From contig NW_023601212.1 of NCBI RefSeq assembly GCF_014898055.3, positions 30,306,329 to 30,370,328 of the forward strand: 64,000 bases of DNA, read 5' to 3'. Positions 37,118-48,400 of the stretch are shown here, piece after piece. How positions within the stretch are numbered: position 1 is the stretch's first letter; every line of letters begins with the position of its first letter. Below the pieces are notes generated by a model, which was given only the letters and a program-made list of their open reading frames with translations, was not told the DNA's origin and did not search any database. Both the position numbers and the translations under genes were made by a program. Origin of the DNA: Talpa occidentalis. Its lineage: Eukaryota; Chordata; Mammalia; Eulipotyphla; Talpidae.

Positions 37118-39635
37118 ATCAGACTTAGTTTGGTGCTGGCACAGTAGATGCTATGAAGAGGAGGGACATGGGTATTGGGAATCCAATGGTCCAAAGGCCT
37201 AGATCTAACCACGTCCTCACTATGTGACCCTTTATTGTCTTTATTCGTGATAGCTCATGAAAAGGGAGGTTAGCTCAATGCCTTACCACTGTTGAGTCCT
37301 TCCTGGCCCTTAGGTGCAGTATATGCTTGATGGGATCGAGGGTGGGCAGAGGTTGCCCTATTGGAATCCATGAACTTGCTGGTGAGTAAGAGGAAAAAAT
37401 ACATTGAGCGCGTTTGACTTTTCTAGAGCAGGAGGCAGAGTGCAAGGACACTGGTGGTCTAGAGTGAGAGGAGAAGCAGGTCAGGAAGGAAAGATGGCAG
37501 TGAAGGACTCTCAGTCAGGCGTGTTAGCTCTCATCGGTGCTAAGTAGCTATGAGACCTACATCATTGACCTCTGTGTTGCAGACTGTCTGAAAAACATGG
37601 CTGGTGATGACTGTGCTGCCTGAAACACAAACCCATAAAAATGCAAGATTTCTATCACTATTAAAGAGAGACAAATAAAACAAGCAAACAGAAAGCTTGA
37701 TTGGGAGAGGCTACCTGTGCTTCCAGGCCCATCTCCCTTCAGACAAAGAACCAAATAGCAAACACAATGGGTCCTCCAGTTCAGTATTTTTCATTTCTGC
37801 AGGATCATTTCCAAGCCACGACCACCTCCTAAGTTAGACACACATGATCACAAACAAGGTCCCCTCAGAGCTGCCCTCTCCCCTCTTTTTTGCCCCTCTG
37901 GCAAGGCTTTCTCCCCTTCACTCTGTCCAGTGACTCTGCCTAACAAACTTCTGCTCCATGCAGGATTCTGACTATGTTTTTCCTCAGTTCAAAAGCGTGA
38001 GTTCATTCAGTCAATAGATACTGAGATTTCCCACGTGCCAGGCCCCATTGTGGGTATTTGGGAAACTGCAAACGTGTTAACTACCTGCTGTCACTGTGTT
38101 AGATATGGGAGGTGACAGAGGACAGAGGACAGATGGGGACACACACTCACACACAGATGTTTTACACAGACATAGACATTTACATTTATTTAAAGGCGGT
38201 GCTTCCTATTTGTCTAAATGGAGTCATATTTGACTGAATAGATTTTACATTTCATTGTCCACAATCTATCTTCCTAGCCTGTGATTTTTGTTGATTCCTC
38301 TTATTTTGTCCAAACTAGAAAACAAAGAAAAACTATACCCTCTTATTTACATGACACTCTATTTAGAGGCTGGAATTGAGTTCCTCCCTCTCCTCAGTTC
38401 CTCGTAGGCTCCAAGTTTCCCTGTCTCTCCCCGCAGCTCCCCTGAGGCTATCAGACCCATAAGCCCACACTCCTGGGGGCTTGTTCTTCCAGGGGAAAGT
38501 GGAAAGGGTCAGTGCTGAAGAGCATAGTATTTTTCTACCCTTAGTTCTTGGAGCCAGGAGCTTACTTACAGACTTGGTGCCATTTTCTTCCAATAGATGA
38601 AACCCCTACACCTGCCTTTCTGGAAGCTCATGACAAGGCAGACACAGGATATACTTAACTAATCTTGTCTGGTAAATACAGCCCAGTGTGCAGGGGGAGA
38701 CGGGGTAACCTGAGGCCAGGGGCAATTTGGTGTTGAACTGCCGAGCATGCAGTATGTGGCCAGGCAGGCTGCCTGATTGCCAACCCTGCTCTTCTCTAGC
38801 TTTGGGCCTCTGGCTGCAGTGAGGAACACACCTCGTCGGTTGCTGATGTTCTCCTCTTGTTTCACCCTTTTCCTCAGTAGTCGCAAGGTCCTGGAGGTAA
38901 GGATGGGGAAGAGACTGCAGCTGCAACTGCAAGTAACTCCAGCAGGAATTGACACCACAGGGAGCACATTCCAACAAGCAGACCCAGCCACTATGACGCA
39001 CAATAGGAAAATGACATGGGGGGATTCCCAAATGTGGTTATTCATGGTGCCAGGTGCCAGGTGAGCTGGAGTTTTTGCCTGGCGAAGGGAGAAGAACTGC
39101 TGCCTTTGTATCTGGGACCTCCACCGAATCCCTTTACCTTCCTAGCTGACTGCACCACACCCTGGCTATTTTTCTAATAAGTGGATTCTCCTGAGACTTC
39201 TACCAAAGAAGAGACAGAAACTGAAGTGAGATGGTCTCGTAACCAGAGCAACCATCCTTGCAAATCCGCTGTGCAGGAATAAGACCAACACATGAGACCA
39301 GCCGCTGCATCCAAGGGCAGCTGACCCGGAAAGCATCACTGTGGCCGGGGCCAGGTTGCTAGGGACACTCTGTTATGCATTTGTGTTTGTTTCTCCTCCC
39401 AAGATTGCTCCAAGGCCCAGGGAAAAGTAAGTAGATATCATTCCACACTTGGGAATTGGACACTTTGTGAGGCACTGGACACATTTTATTGCATGGGATC
39501 CCCACAATCAATCTGACAATGTGATATTTAAGCAGAGCCATCCAAATATTCTACACCTTCTATATCATGTGTGGCAAGTGTGGGGGTGGAAAGGAAGAAG
39601 ACAGAGCAGAGGGTGAAGGAAATAAATTAACTCAT
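37118..39635. other. Intergenic, no gene seen
   Basis: 37990-38090 carries an ancient-repeat phrase (TTCATTCAGTCAATAGATAC). The minus-strand ORFs at 38606-39045 (128-141 codons) overlap in different frames without recognisable motifs and are not called. Confidence 0.4.
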
Positions 39636-39639
39636 TGAC

Positions 39640-39850
39640 TACCTCTGTGGGCCAAACATCTGTAGACCAGGAGCTGTACTGGGCACCTTCCTTTTACACA
39701 GTCTCCTAAATGCCTGTGAGTGTCAGCGTGTCGTGACCAACTCTGTTTTGCAGGTGAATAAACTGAAGCTGCCAAAGATCATGCTCTAGGCTCACAGTCA
39801 CATGGCTAGTTCAGGGTGGAATCAGGATCTGGACTTACTTCTTCATAACA
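39640..39850 (-). mobile_element. MIR SINE
   Basis: Reverse-complement MIR running from the size-and-category segment (GTACTGGGCACCTTCC) through AGGTGAATAAACTGAAGCTG and GGCTCACAGTCACATGGCTA to GGAATCAGGATCTGGAC. Confidence 0.7.
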
Positions 39851-40759
39851 GACCCTGTTGCCTCACTTCCGAGTGGTGCACACACAGGGTTCCAATTCAG
39901 ACACCCTCTGTCACCTTGCACTGACGAGGCCACCTGAAAAATTGCACTGCCATAAGATGGAGTCAGACACTATGGGTTCTGGCTGAGATGTAGCCTCCGC
40001 TAATTTTAGGAGCACCTCTTTGGGATCATGGGGGATAAATGGGAAAGAGCTAGAAATCTTTCTGCGGTCTTGAGTCATTAAAATGAGATGCATTCATTTT
40101 GAGCAGAAGTAGATGTCTGATGAGCTCAAGAACCTTTCTGAAATTTGTTTAAAAGTAAATGAGCACCAAAGCATATGGTAAAAAAAATAAAAAGACCCTG
40201 CCTCTCTGTCTCTCTGTAACATAGCATATAAATCATGATAAAATCTGCCCAAACGCTCTTGGTTCCCAACTATTCCTTCATTACCCAGTGAATGGCTGGT
40301 TGGCCTTTGTGACAGACTTGAGAGGCGCCAAATCTCATCTGGGTGGTGGCACAGCTGTGTCGAGTCTCCCCCATTCCTCCCTTAAATCATCTGCTACTTC
40401 CTGCCTGCCTCATCAGAGAACTCTCTCTCCCCTTCCATCACAGCAAGCAACAAAAAACACCACCTTTTCAAGACAAAATCAAGATACAGAGGAAATTGTG
40501 GATTAGAAGTGAATTGCAGATAATCCAAGGAACTAGAGCTCCTCTGGAAGTAAAATGAAGCAGAGGAAGGAAATCAGGCGTCCCTTGGATAATAATGAGG
40601 GATATAATTAGATGATTTGGGAAAATGCCAGTGGTACTTAAGCCTCTCCCCCTGGAGACTCTGAGGATTCTCGAAACTGGGTATATCAGAAACTGATGGG
40701 ACCTCATCCTCCTATGTTTTCTGGATCATGGAATGGTACCATCTTCTACCCAATTAATA

Positions 40760-41775
40760 AAATAGTAAAGCTGGAATACTGTCCATGTTTCACATTTTCT
40801 AGCACCCCATGTCTCCAGCCCTTCCCATTTGATCTGCATCCTAAAAACCATCTCAACTTGCCTGCTTCTCCTTATTACCCCATCTCATTTCTCACCTGAA
40901 TTATTGCATTTCCCCTTAGTGTGTTTCTCCCTGGCCAGTTTGACTGATATCCACTAAGTCCACATCCTGCCTTGGTGATCTTTCTATTCTGCAAACCCCA
41001 TGTACTTACTCATCTGCTTTTATGCCCTCTTTCCTCCCCTATTACTTTTAGGAAAATCATGGCATCTCAGCTTTTCGGGTAAAGTTTTTAAGGATCTGCC
41101 CTTGCCTGTCTCTTCCCTCTTGTCTCCTGCCATTCTGTCCTCACCCACTTGGAAAATCAACACTTACAGTTTCTTGGCCTTATGATGCTTCTCCCACCTC
41201 TGTGCATTCATTGAGAATGAGTCTTTGTCAGGACTCGCTCGCTCCCCTTCCCTCCCTTTTCTGGCAATTTCTTTCTGTTCCTCCAAGACTCAGCTCAGGC
41301 ATCTCATCTTCCAGAGGCCTTGAACACTTGTTATATGCCTGTGCTCCTCTAGTCCTTGACCCACATCTACCACACTGCACTGTCATTTTTTTTTTTTTAA
41401 GATCTATTTATTTATTTATTTATGCAAGCACTGGGTACAGTCAGAAGCGCGTGGGGGTGAGATAATTCACCAGAGCCAGAGAGGGGAGCAGAGCAGGCAG
41501 AAGGACCAAAGTACACTGCTGAGGGGAGCAGCGGGCTGCAGGAGAGGTCTGCGCACCATGTGGGACCCTCCTCCGGTGGCCGGGGAACAGCCGGGGATCG
41601 AACTGGTGCTGCAGAGGCTGCGGGCAGCTTCGCAACCCAGCGCTCAACCGCTGCACCACGGGGGAGGCTCTGCACTGTCATTTTAAATCCTCCACTGGAC
41701 CAGGACTTCCTTGAAATCTGTCTCTTGTGTTTGTATCCTCAATACTGGTACTATATTAGCTTCTCAATGCATGGT
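40760..41775 (+). mobile_element. L2 LINE 3' region, interrupted by a SINE
   Basis: A long sense L2 stretch shows the usual order: CTCACCTGAATTATTGCATT, GTGATCTTTCTATTCTGCAA, TGCCATTCTGTCCTCACCCA, GACTCAGCTCAGGCATCTCA and, after the SINE, CTGTCTCTTGTGTTTGTATC. It is decayed and non-coding. Confidence 0.75.
41390..41669 (-). mobile_element. tRNA-derived SINE, full length, young
   Basis: Reverse copy in the L2, with a perfect 15-bp duplication CTGCACTGTCATTTT (41375-41389 and 41670-41684). It is closely similar to the copy at 18-297 (same ACTGGGTACAGTCAGAAGCG tail side and CGGTTG head). The internal GGGGAACAGCCGGGGATC is a local duplication. Confidence 0.93.
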
Positions 41776-41803
41776 TATTAGATTTAAATTTAAGTTCTAA
41801 CAC

Positions 41804-41806
41804 ATC

Positions 41807-41832
<26 letters not shown>
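41804..41832 (+). repeat. Poly-T run
   Basis: An almost pure T-run of nearly 30 bases just after the L2. It could be the tail of a minus-strand retroelement, but no body follows that I can recognise. Confidence 0.85.
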
Positions 41833-41837
<5 letters not shown>

Positions 41838-42089
41838 CCCATAGGGTTCTTCCAAAACTCTTCCCACTTTCCAAGCCTGGGTTATTGAAGAATCCAAGAC
41901 TCAGAAATGTGTCTCTCCTTTTCAAGCTTCAAAGAAAAATGTGAGTTTTATTTTTGAAAGAAGCAAAAACAGTTGAGAATATATCTTAAAGAAGTTTAGG
42001 AAAGTGAAGGAAGTGTCTTCACTTAAGGACAGTGAAGACATTGAAGGAGACTGAAGGAAGAACAAGAGGAAAAAGCTAAAGCTTCTTTT

Positions 42090-42265
42090 ACAAATAATAT
42101 GTAACTGGTATTATGGTAAACACCCTTTCCTATTAATATCTAATTCTCATAGCGAGTCTTGTGAGACTGGCTCAGAAGAGCTCAGTGAGATTGAAGCTCA
42201 GAAAAGGTAAGAAATGGGTCCATATCAGCATAACTTACAACTTGTGAGGCCAGAATTTAAAAATA
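42090..42265 (-). mobile_element. MIR SINE fragment
   Basis: Reverse-complement MIR: TAATTCTCATAGCGAGTCTT, then ATTGAAGCTCAGAAAAGGTA and ACTTGTGAGGCCAGAATTTA. Confidence 0.65.
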
Positions 42266-45170
42266 AATTTGCCCAAACTGTATCACACTGTTTCCAAAGA
42301 GAAAATACTTGGCTTGAAGACATAAGGTAAAAATATAAAATCATGTCTTAAAGGACATAGCAAATACTGGAGACATAAAATTTGTAAATATTCTTGCTTT
42401 AGAAATAAGAGATTTTGTTAAATACTTAAATGCAGGTGAGTCAGGTATTTTATCCTAAATTTCAGAGTTGCAGTCAAATTTTCGCTGGAGATACATAGAG
42501 GAAACTATTCAGCAAGTCCACACAAAATCTCTGCCTCTCGCCCTTCAAGTCTCTGCCATGCCCACATTTCCAAACAGCATTTTCTCTCCTTCATCAGAAA
42601 GGCTTACAGAGTACTGAGATCCAGTGGAAGATAATACACTCAGTAATCCTGTGTGTGAATGGAACTTTATACTGTAACCAGATTGGACATTCTGGATGCT
42701 ACTGTCCCTCTCCAGGAGGTCTTGTGTCAGTTTATCACCAAATGCAGAGTGGCTCATTGGCCACTTAGGGTTTTATCTCTTTTCATGATAGTTTTTCATA
42801 CAATTCATATATATTCACTCCATCAATAAATACTTGAACACTGCATATGCCATTTATCCCGTTTATTTTGGTAGCTACATATCCACTGCCTGGATGAGCT
42901 GTTTACATCATAGCATTTCATCCCTAGGGAATGTGGGTAGAGGGAGAATCCCCCTAATCATTTCTTAGTGTTTGCTCCCACTGCAGTCATTTTCTCATAT
43001 CCCTTTTGTAATACTTGCAATATTAAACTGTAATTTTTCTTTTTATACAGTTATTTCCACATATTGGATATGAGCTCCTTAACGGAAGTTAATGTGATGC
43101 ATGAATAAACAAATAAATGGAAAAATGTAAGAAAACAGATTTCCTAGTGACCAGATGAGCATATTTATATTAAAGGAAGATGGCATCATCTGCACCTTTA
43201 CAGTCAGGGTTTTATTAATCTGATCACAGGGATCAGTGCCGATTAGTTCCATTCCCTAATTTTCATCAGAATAAATCACTCATTCAACAAAAAAATCAAA
43301 CAGACAAGAATGGGTAGTGGCCATGTGAGATGCCTTCTGTCTGTTTCTTTGGACACTTGCTATGCACGTTACCTGACTGCATTCCTAGTGTTAGAACGTC
43401 AAACATCCATATCTCATCTGGGTGTTTCCACTCCATTCCTAATTCTTTATCCTTTCCTGCTATAATACATACTGATAGGAACACATGTGGCCCTAATATA
43501 TTTCCTAAAGCACTACTCTATATACATTTTTAATAGGGTGTATTTTGGGTAAAGATAACAAAAACACATCCAATTGTTTAGCTGCTGTGCTTAAGAATAA
43601 CTAGATAAAGCTTCCCTTGCAGAATGAAGAGATAACAGCAAAGATTTTCATTACCTTGAAGTGGGTTGGTAAATAGGTGTATCTGCCAATGCCTAGTAGG
43701 AGGAAGCGTGGTGGATGGATTGACAGGTGAAGAATGGATAGATGGCTTAAATAAATAGATAGGGAACAGTCATATTAGGGAGGCACTTGAGTGCATAGCT
43801 GGAATAAGGGTTAGATAAATGGGGAAATAATATGTGAATGATTAGGTGAGTGCTTAGCTGATGGAGGAATAAATTGGGACATTGATGATTGATGGATTTG
43901 AGTGGCCAGATGGAGCGAAGGACCGATAAATGTCTAAGCCATTCGGGAAGCAGATGGATGGAGAAATAAATGTTGTGGTGTGAACAGGAACAGGAGAGGG
44001 CCAGGTGTGGCTGGGGAAAGGATGAATTAAATGAAGGAGAAAAAGGATAGGAGAAAAGGGAGTTCTAAAGTTATTAAGTTTACAGGCACTGGATATCCAT
44101 TTCCTCGGCAAGTCATGATTTTATAATGAGCACTGCCTTAGGAAAATGAAAGTCCATCATCAGGATCCGCCATTTCCTTGTATCTTAACTTACAAAGAAC
44201 AGGATCTCAGCTACCAAGTTTTCTGTATCTCACTCTCTATGGGGTAGATTGAGCCATAAAGGGCCAGAGATTAACCTTTGTCTGCCTCAGAAGCCAACTA
44301 TCATCAAGCCTCATCACTCTAGCTCAGAGTTTTGACCAGCAAAGACTTTTAACCCACTTTCTGCTGAATTCCCAAACCATAATCAGTCATGAGTCTTTAG
44401 CATATTAGGGATAGTCTTTAAAAATCCCATGATTGAAAGAGAAATGAAAATGGTCTGGGTAATTTTGATCTAGAACACACTGGGTGTTATCACTGTGTTC
44501 ACAATGGTGTACGTTGTGGTACACAATGTTCACAATGGCACACAATGTTCACAGATAAGGACACAAAACTAGGAAAGGTCAAGTGTCATTCCAAGGTCAC
44601 ATAATTAGGAAGGTCAAGTGCCTGTTCCAAGGTCACATACCTAGTTCATAGTAGAATTTGGAGAATTAGCTAACATACAATAGTCAGAGAGGAGATGAAT
44701 TGTAGGGAAGAGATTGCTAGACATTCTTTGAGAAGTCAGATGACTGTGCGATGAAGGTAGAGGAATTGGAGTTTTATTGAAAAATATTGCAGAATAGGTA
44801 GAGGAATGAAGCTTGCCTTCCAGTTCTCCTTCTCATGGGTGGCTCAGATGCATACTATGGAAATAATGAATGTGATGGCAGACATGTTTAGGGAACAAGG
44901 TACAAGATGGTCTCTGTATTTTCTCATCCTTACCTTGTCAAAGTGGTGCTTAATTCAGTGGAATCAAGTCATAGTAAATGTTAGGGAGTACCCAGAAGGA
45001 GTAGTATGTGATGACTATTTTTTCTGAAACTTCTGATTTCATTTTAGGCTGGGTCAATAAATTATTTAGACTTTATGGTTGCAATTATATTATATATTAT
45101 TTGTAAATGGCACAGATATTTGATATATAGGTGTAACGTGGGAAGTGCTTAGACTGACTTCTAATATATC
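42266..45170. other. Intergenic downstream of OPCML, no gene seen
   Basis: Contains a degenerate GATG/GATA-rich stretch (43690-43990) and, apart from the separate MIR, nothing I recognise. SINE-free, like the neighbouring 3' UTR. Confidence 0.45.
44545..44665 (-). mobile_element. MIR fragment with internal tandem duplication
   Basis: MIR-like AGGTCAAGTG and TTCCAAGGTCACATA sequence is repeated in two adjacent units of about 35 bp (44570-44605 and 44606-44640). Confidence 0.55.
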
Positions 45171-45172
45171 TG

Positions 45173-45180
45173 CATGTGTA

Positions 45181-45262
<82 letters not shown>
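45173..45262 (+). repeat. (TG)n-(AG)n compound microsatellite
   Basis: About twelve TG units are followed by a purine-only AG/GA run of about 60 bases with one AT interruption. It lies about 140 bp beyond the OPCML poly(A) site in the direction of transcription. Confidence 0.97.
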
Positions 45263-45266
<4 letters not shown>

Positions 45267-45380
45267 GAGATATTATGTCATTTTCTGGTTGCATGTACTC
45301 CCCAAAGCCTAAAGCACACAGAAAAAAGTAAAGCCTGTTTCACTTTTCTCCATTCCTGGATACTCATGAGAGATGTCCTA

Positions 45381-45423
45381 ATAAACAACCCCCCAAAAGT
45401 TACAAATTTCTTCAAACTTTATT
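45381..45423 (-). terminator. OPCML: OPCML polyadenylation signal and cleavage region
   Basis: On the minus strand, AATAAA (45423-45418) is followed about 15-20 nt later by the likely cleavage point near 45403. A G/U-rich downstream element (CTTTTGGGGGGTTGTTTATT, within 45381-45400) comes next. Hexamer, spacing and G/U element together make a complete mammalian poly(A) site. Confidence 0.8.
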
Positions 45424-48400
45424 GGTACACTGCACAATCACAACCATCTCGTATTCATCCTGAATTAGAAAAGGTTACAACTACAATGTAACATGCACAA
45501 AATTCAGGTAGTATATTCACCCTTAATACAATTATTGACAGAAATCAAGTTTCATTGATTTTTGAAGGAAAAAAATAAGAAAGAAAATAAAAGAAAAAGA
45601 ACTCTAGAAGGCTGACAAAGTTATACTCTTGCATCGTGTGATAAATTTTTAAAGCATTTGAACATAGATTTGTTTTAAGGATAATTGTGAGAATGGGCAC
45701 ACCCATTGTCTGACACAGCTATAACGGCACCATTGATAAGTCATATTTTTTTTTTAATCTAGAGGACTCTGAACTTGACAGATACATTTTCGTACACCCA
45801 CACATTCCTCACAACTGCACTTTACATGTCACAAAATTTGTTGAATGATTAAAAATGCTCCCTTTAACTAACACAAAGGCAGCTATTATTACTTATCATC
45901 GCTATTATTGATCTCCTTATAAACCTGCCAACGGTGTAGAATGTGGCCCTGAAAGGACAGTAGAGGGTTCACAATCTTTCTTTCTCCAATCAATGGTGTG
46001 GAACAACTAGAAGGACTGTGTGCCTCTAAAAGGGCACCGTTGGAAGAAACAAAAAGGAATCGCTTGCAAAATGCTGGAAATCAGGCTGAGATGACTACTT
46101 TCAGGATGAAGACAATTGAGTCTAATCAAGTCCACTCCACATGCCTTTGGATGCCGAGTGTTCTGCACCTGAAGGCTAAATTGCACCGGTTCAGCTCTAT
46201 CTTTTCTGCCACATCTTTTAATTGCAAATCTATCTCTTCCTCCTTTCATTTACTTCTCTTCTTTTAAGAAATGAGGGAAATGAGAGTGGCATTTTTATTT
46301 GTTTGCTTTTAGTGACTATTAGGAGTTCTCATCATATGGAATCTTTTTTGAAAATGTTCCCTTCCTAGTTGCACACCTGTGAAGTTGTACTGCAACTGCT
46401 CTAACTTATTTGTCTTAAAAGAAAAAGAGGAAAGCTTCAGACTGTGGGAGGGGAGGCAACTGGGTGAATGTTTCCAGGAACAGGGCTTGGGCAAAAGGAA
46501 AGCAAAATCGGTGGAGCAAAAGAGAAAAATGTGTTTTGCCAAAAAGAAAAATGTTAATGCTACTTCCCCTAATTGTAAAGGGATTAAACTTTTCTTTCTA
46601 TTTATTTGTTTATTGTCAGAGGGTGGTTCCAGGTTTTATAAAAACAGTTTTTCTTTCACGAGACCACCCCCCCCCCTGTCGCCCGGCTCCTTGCATGGAC
46701 ATGCCCAACTGCAGAGCAGAAGCACCCCCACTGGCACAGGAAGCACTGGCCGGAACCAGAGTATTCAATGCACAGCCAAACCTGATGCACTGGCAGCAAG
46801 CTACTGCCCACTTTAAGGCGCTCTCCACTTTTCACCAAGAGTTCTTCCAACACAGGTGGCATGTGCTAACTCCTTCATGTTGGGGCTCCATGGATGCCCA
46901 AACAGAACCTTTCACTCAGCCCTGGTTGTGGAGCTGCCAGAGTCACAGGGAAGACATCCCACCCAGGTTCTAGAGAAGTCACAGCCCAACCTGTGAAATG
47001 CGTGATCCAGCATGAGGCGTGGCTTTCGGGGAGAGAGGCCCCGCTCATTTCGCTACAAAGCCTTACCTTTTCTTCTGCTCATTTGTGCACAGCCACAGTG
47101 GAACCACAGTGCTCCCTGCACAAAATGTCTGCAGGTTTCCCTCACCTTCCCCGGGGCTCCCCCTCCCACCCCCCCCATTAAAACAAGAGTGAGAAAAAAA
47201 TAAACGCACTTGCTCAGACTTGCAGATGACTGTATCAGGCACTTGACTTTAAACTTCTGAAAAACAAGCTTGGCCAGAGCCTTAACACTAGCACTTTCAT
47301 TGGCATCACTTTGGTGGAGATACACATTGATTCCATTTTGGGAAGGGAAGGGTTTGCTGAATTCCTCTCGCCTCATCTGCCCATAACCCTATTTGGTTTC
47401 CTTCCACTGAAGAGCCGTAGGCTGATCGGAGACTTTATATCTCCTCTTTTTCCCCTACCCCCACCCCGCCCTTGGAACCTTGAAAAAAAAAATCTATCCA
47501 GCTGGGCTTATCCATCTCCGCTCCATAGTTGAAGTGATAAGAGCATATGGAAGTGTGGATAGTGTCTTTAGTAAGCAGTTACTGGTTTATTGGCTTCAAA
47601 ATGTCCAGTAGCAGCTATGGTCACGAGCATCCATCCCCACTCATGTGACCCAAGCAGCACAGCAACTGGAACTTTTGTTGTGAAGAGTCATCACTTTTCC
47701 CAGTGTCCCAGTTTCCTTGGGTCTTATTTACTTGGTTTTCCTTATTCCAGACAGATGCGGATTGACTGTCGGAGTTTTTCTCTTTGAAACGTGGCTGGAA
47801 TTGGTAACCACCAGAGACAAGGGCAGAGCCGAGTTCCACAGTAACTCTGAGACCTGGCTTGCTTGTGTCCCAAAGTTTCTGGTGATTTTCCTGGCCAGAG
47901 GAGGAAAGACTCCCCTCAAGAGCAAGTCTAGGAGTGAAGAGCATGGCAAGCACTGTGTTCTCCAGACCATCCACTCCCTCAGCCTCCACTCATTAATACT
48001 GCAGAGTAACACATGTATCATTGGTAGAACTCACACATGACACCTTCAGTTCTCATACGATGTCTGTCAGCAACCCTACTCCTGGTGCTGAGTGTGGTGA
48101 CAGAGCTAAAACACAGTGTCCTACCTGATACTGACTCCCAGACTGTTAGTGACTGTCCCTGGGGCCCAGAAGGGATATACTACTTTGGGGACATCCTTTA
48201 TGGATGTCCTGGCAGATCATGAGAAATGCAGATATCTGTTCATAGTCAGAAAATGTAATAGTCATTTCACTCTCACCAGCTCTAAGTCTAATGATAATGC
48301 CTAGTTTTTTGTATGCCAAAAAGCCTACATCTGTGAGTGTATGTACATATATACACATAGATGTATGTATATGTATACATGTATTCATGTATATTTGTAT

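Noticed and set aside
46464..46973. 169-codon plus-strand ORF, the longest in the window
   Set aside because: It lies antisense to the OPCML 3' UTR and overlaps other open frames. Its composition is low in hydrophobic core patterns and nothing is recognisable.
47717..48040. Overlapping ORFs of 97-122 codons on both strands
   Set aside because: These are mutual shadows inside the OPCML 3' UTR without codon-use or domain signals.
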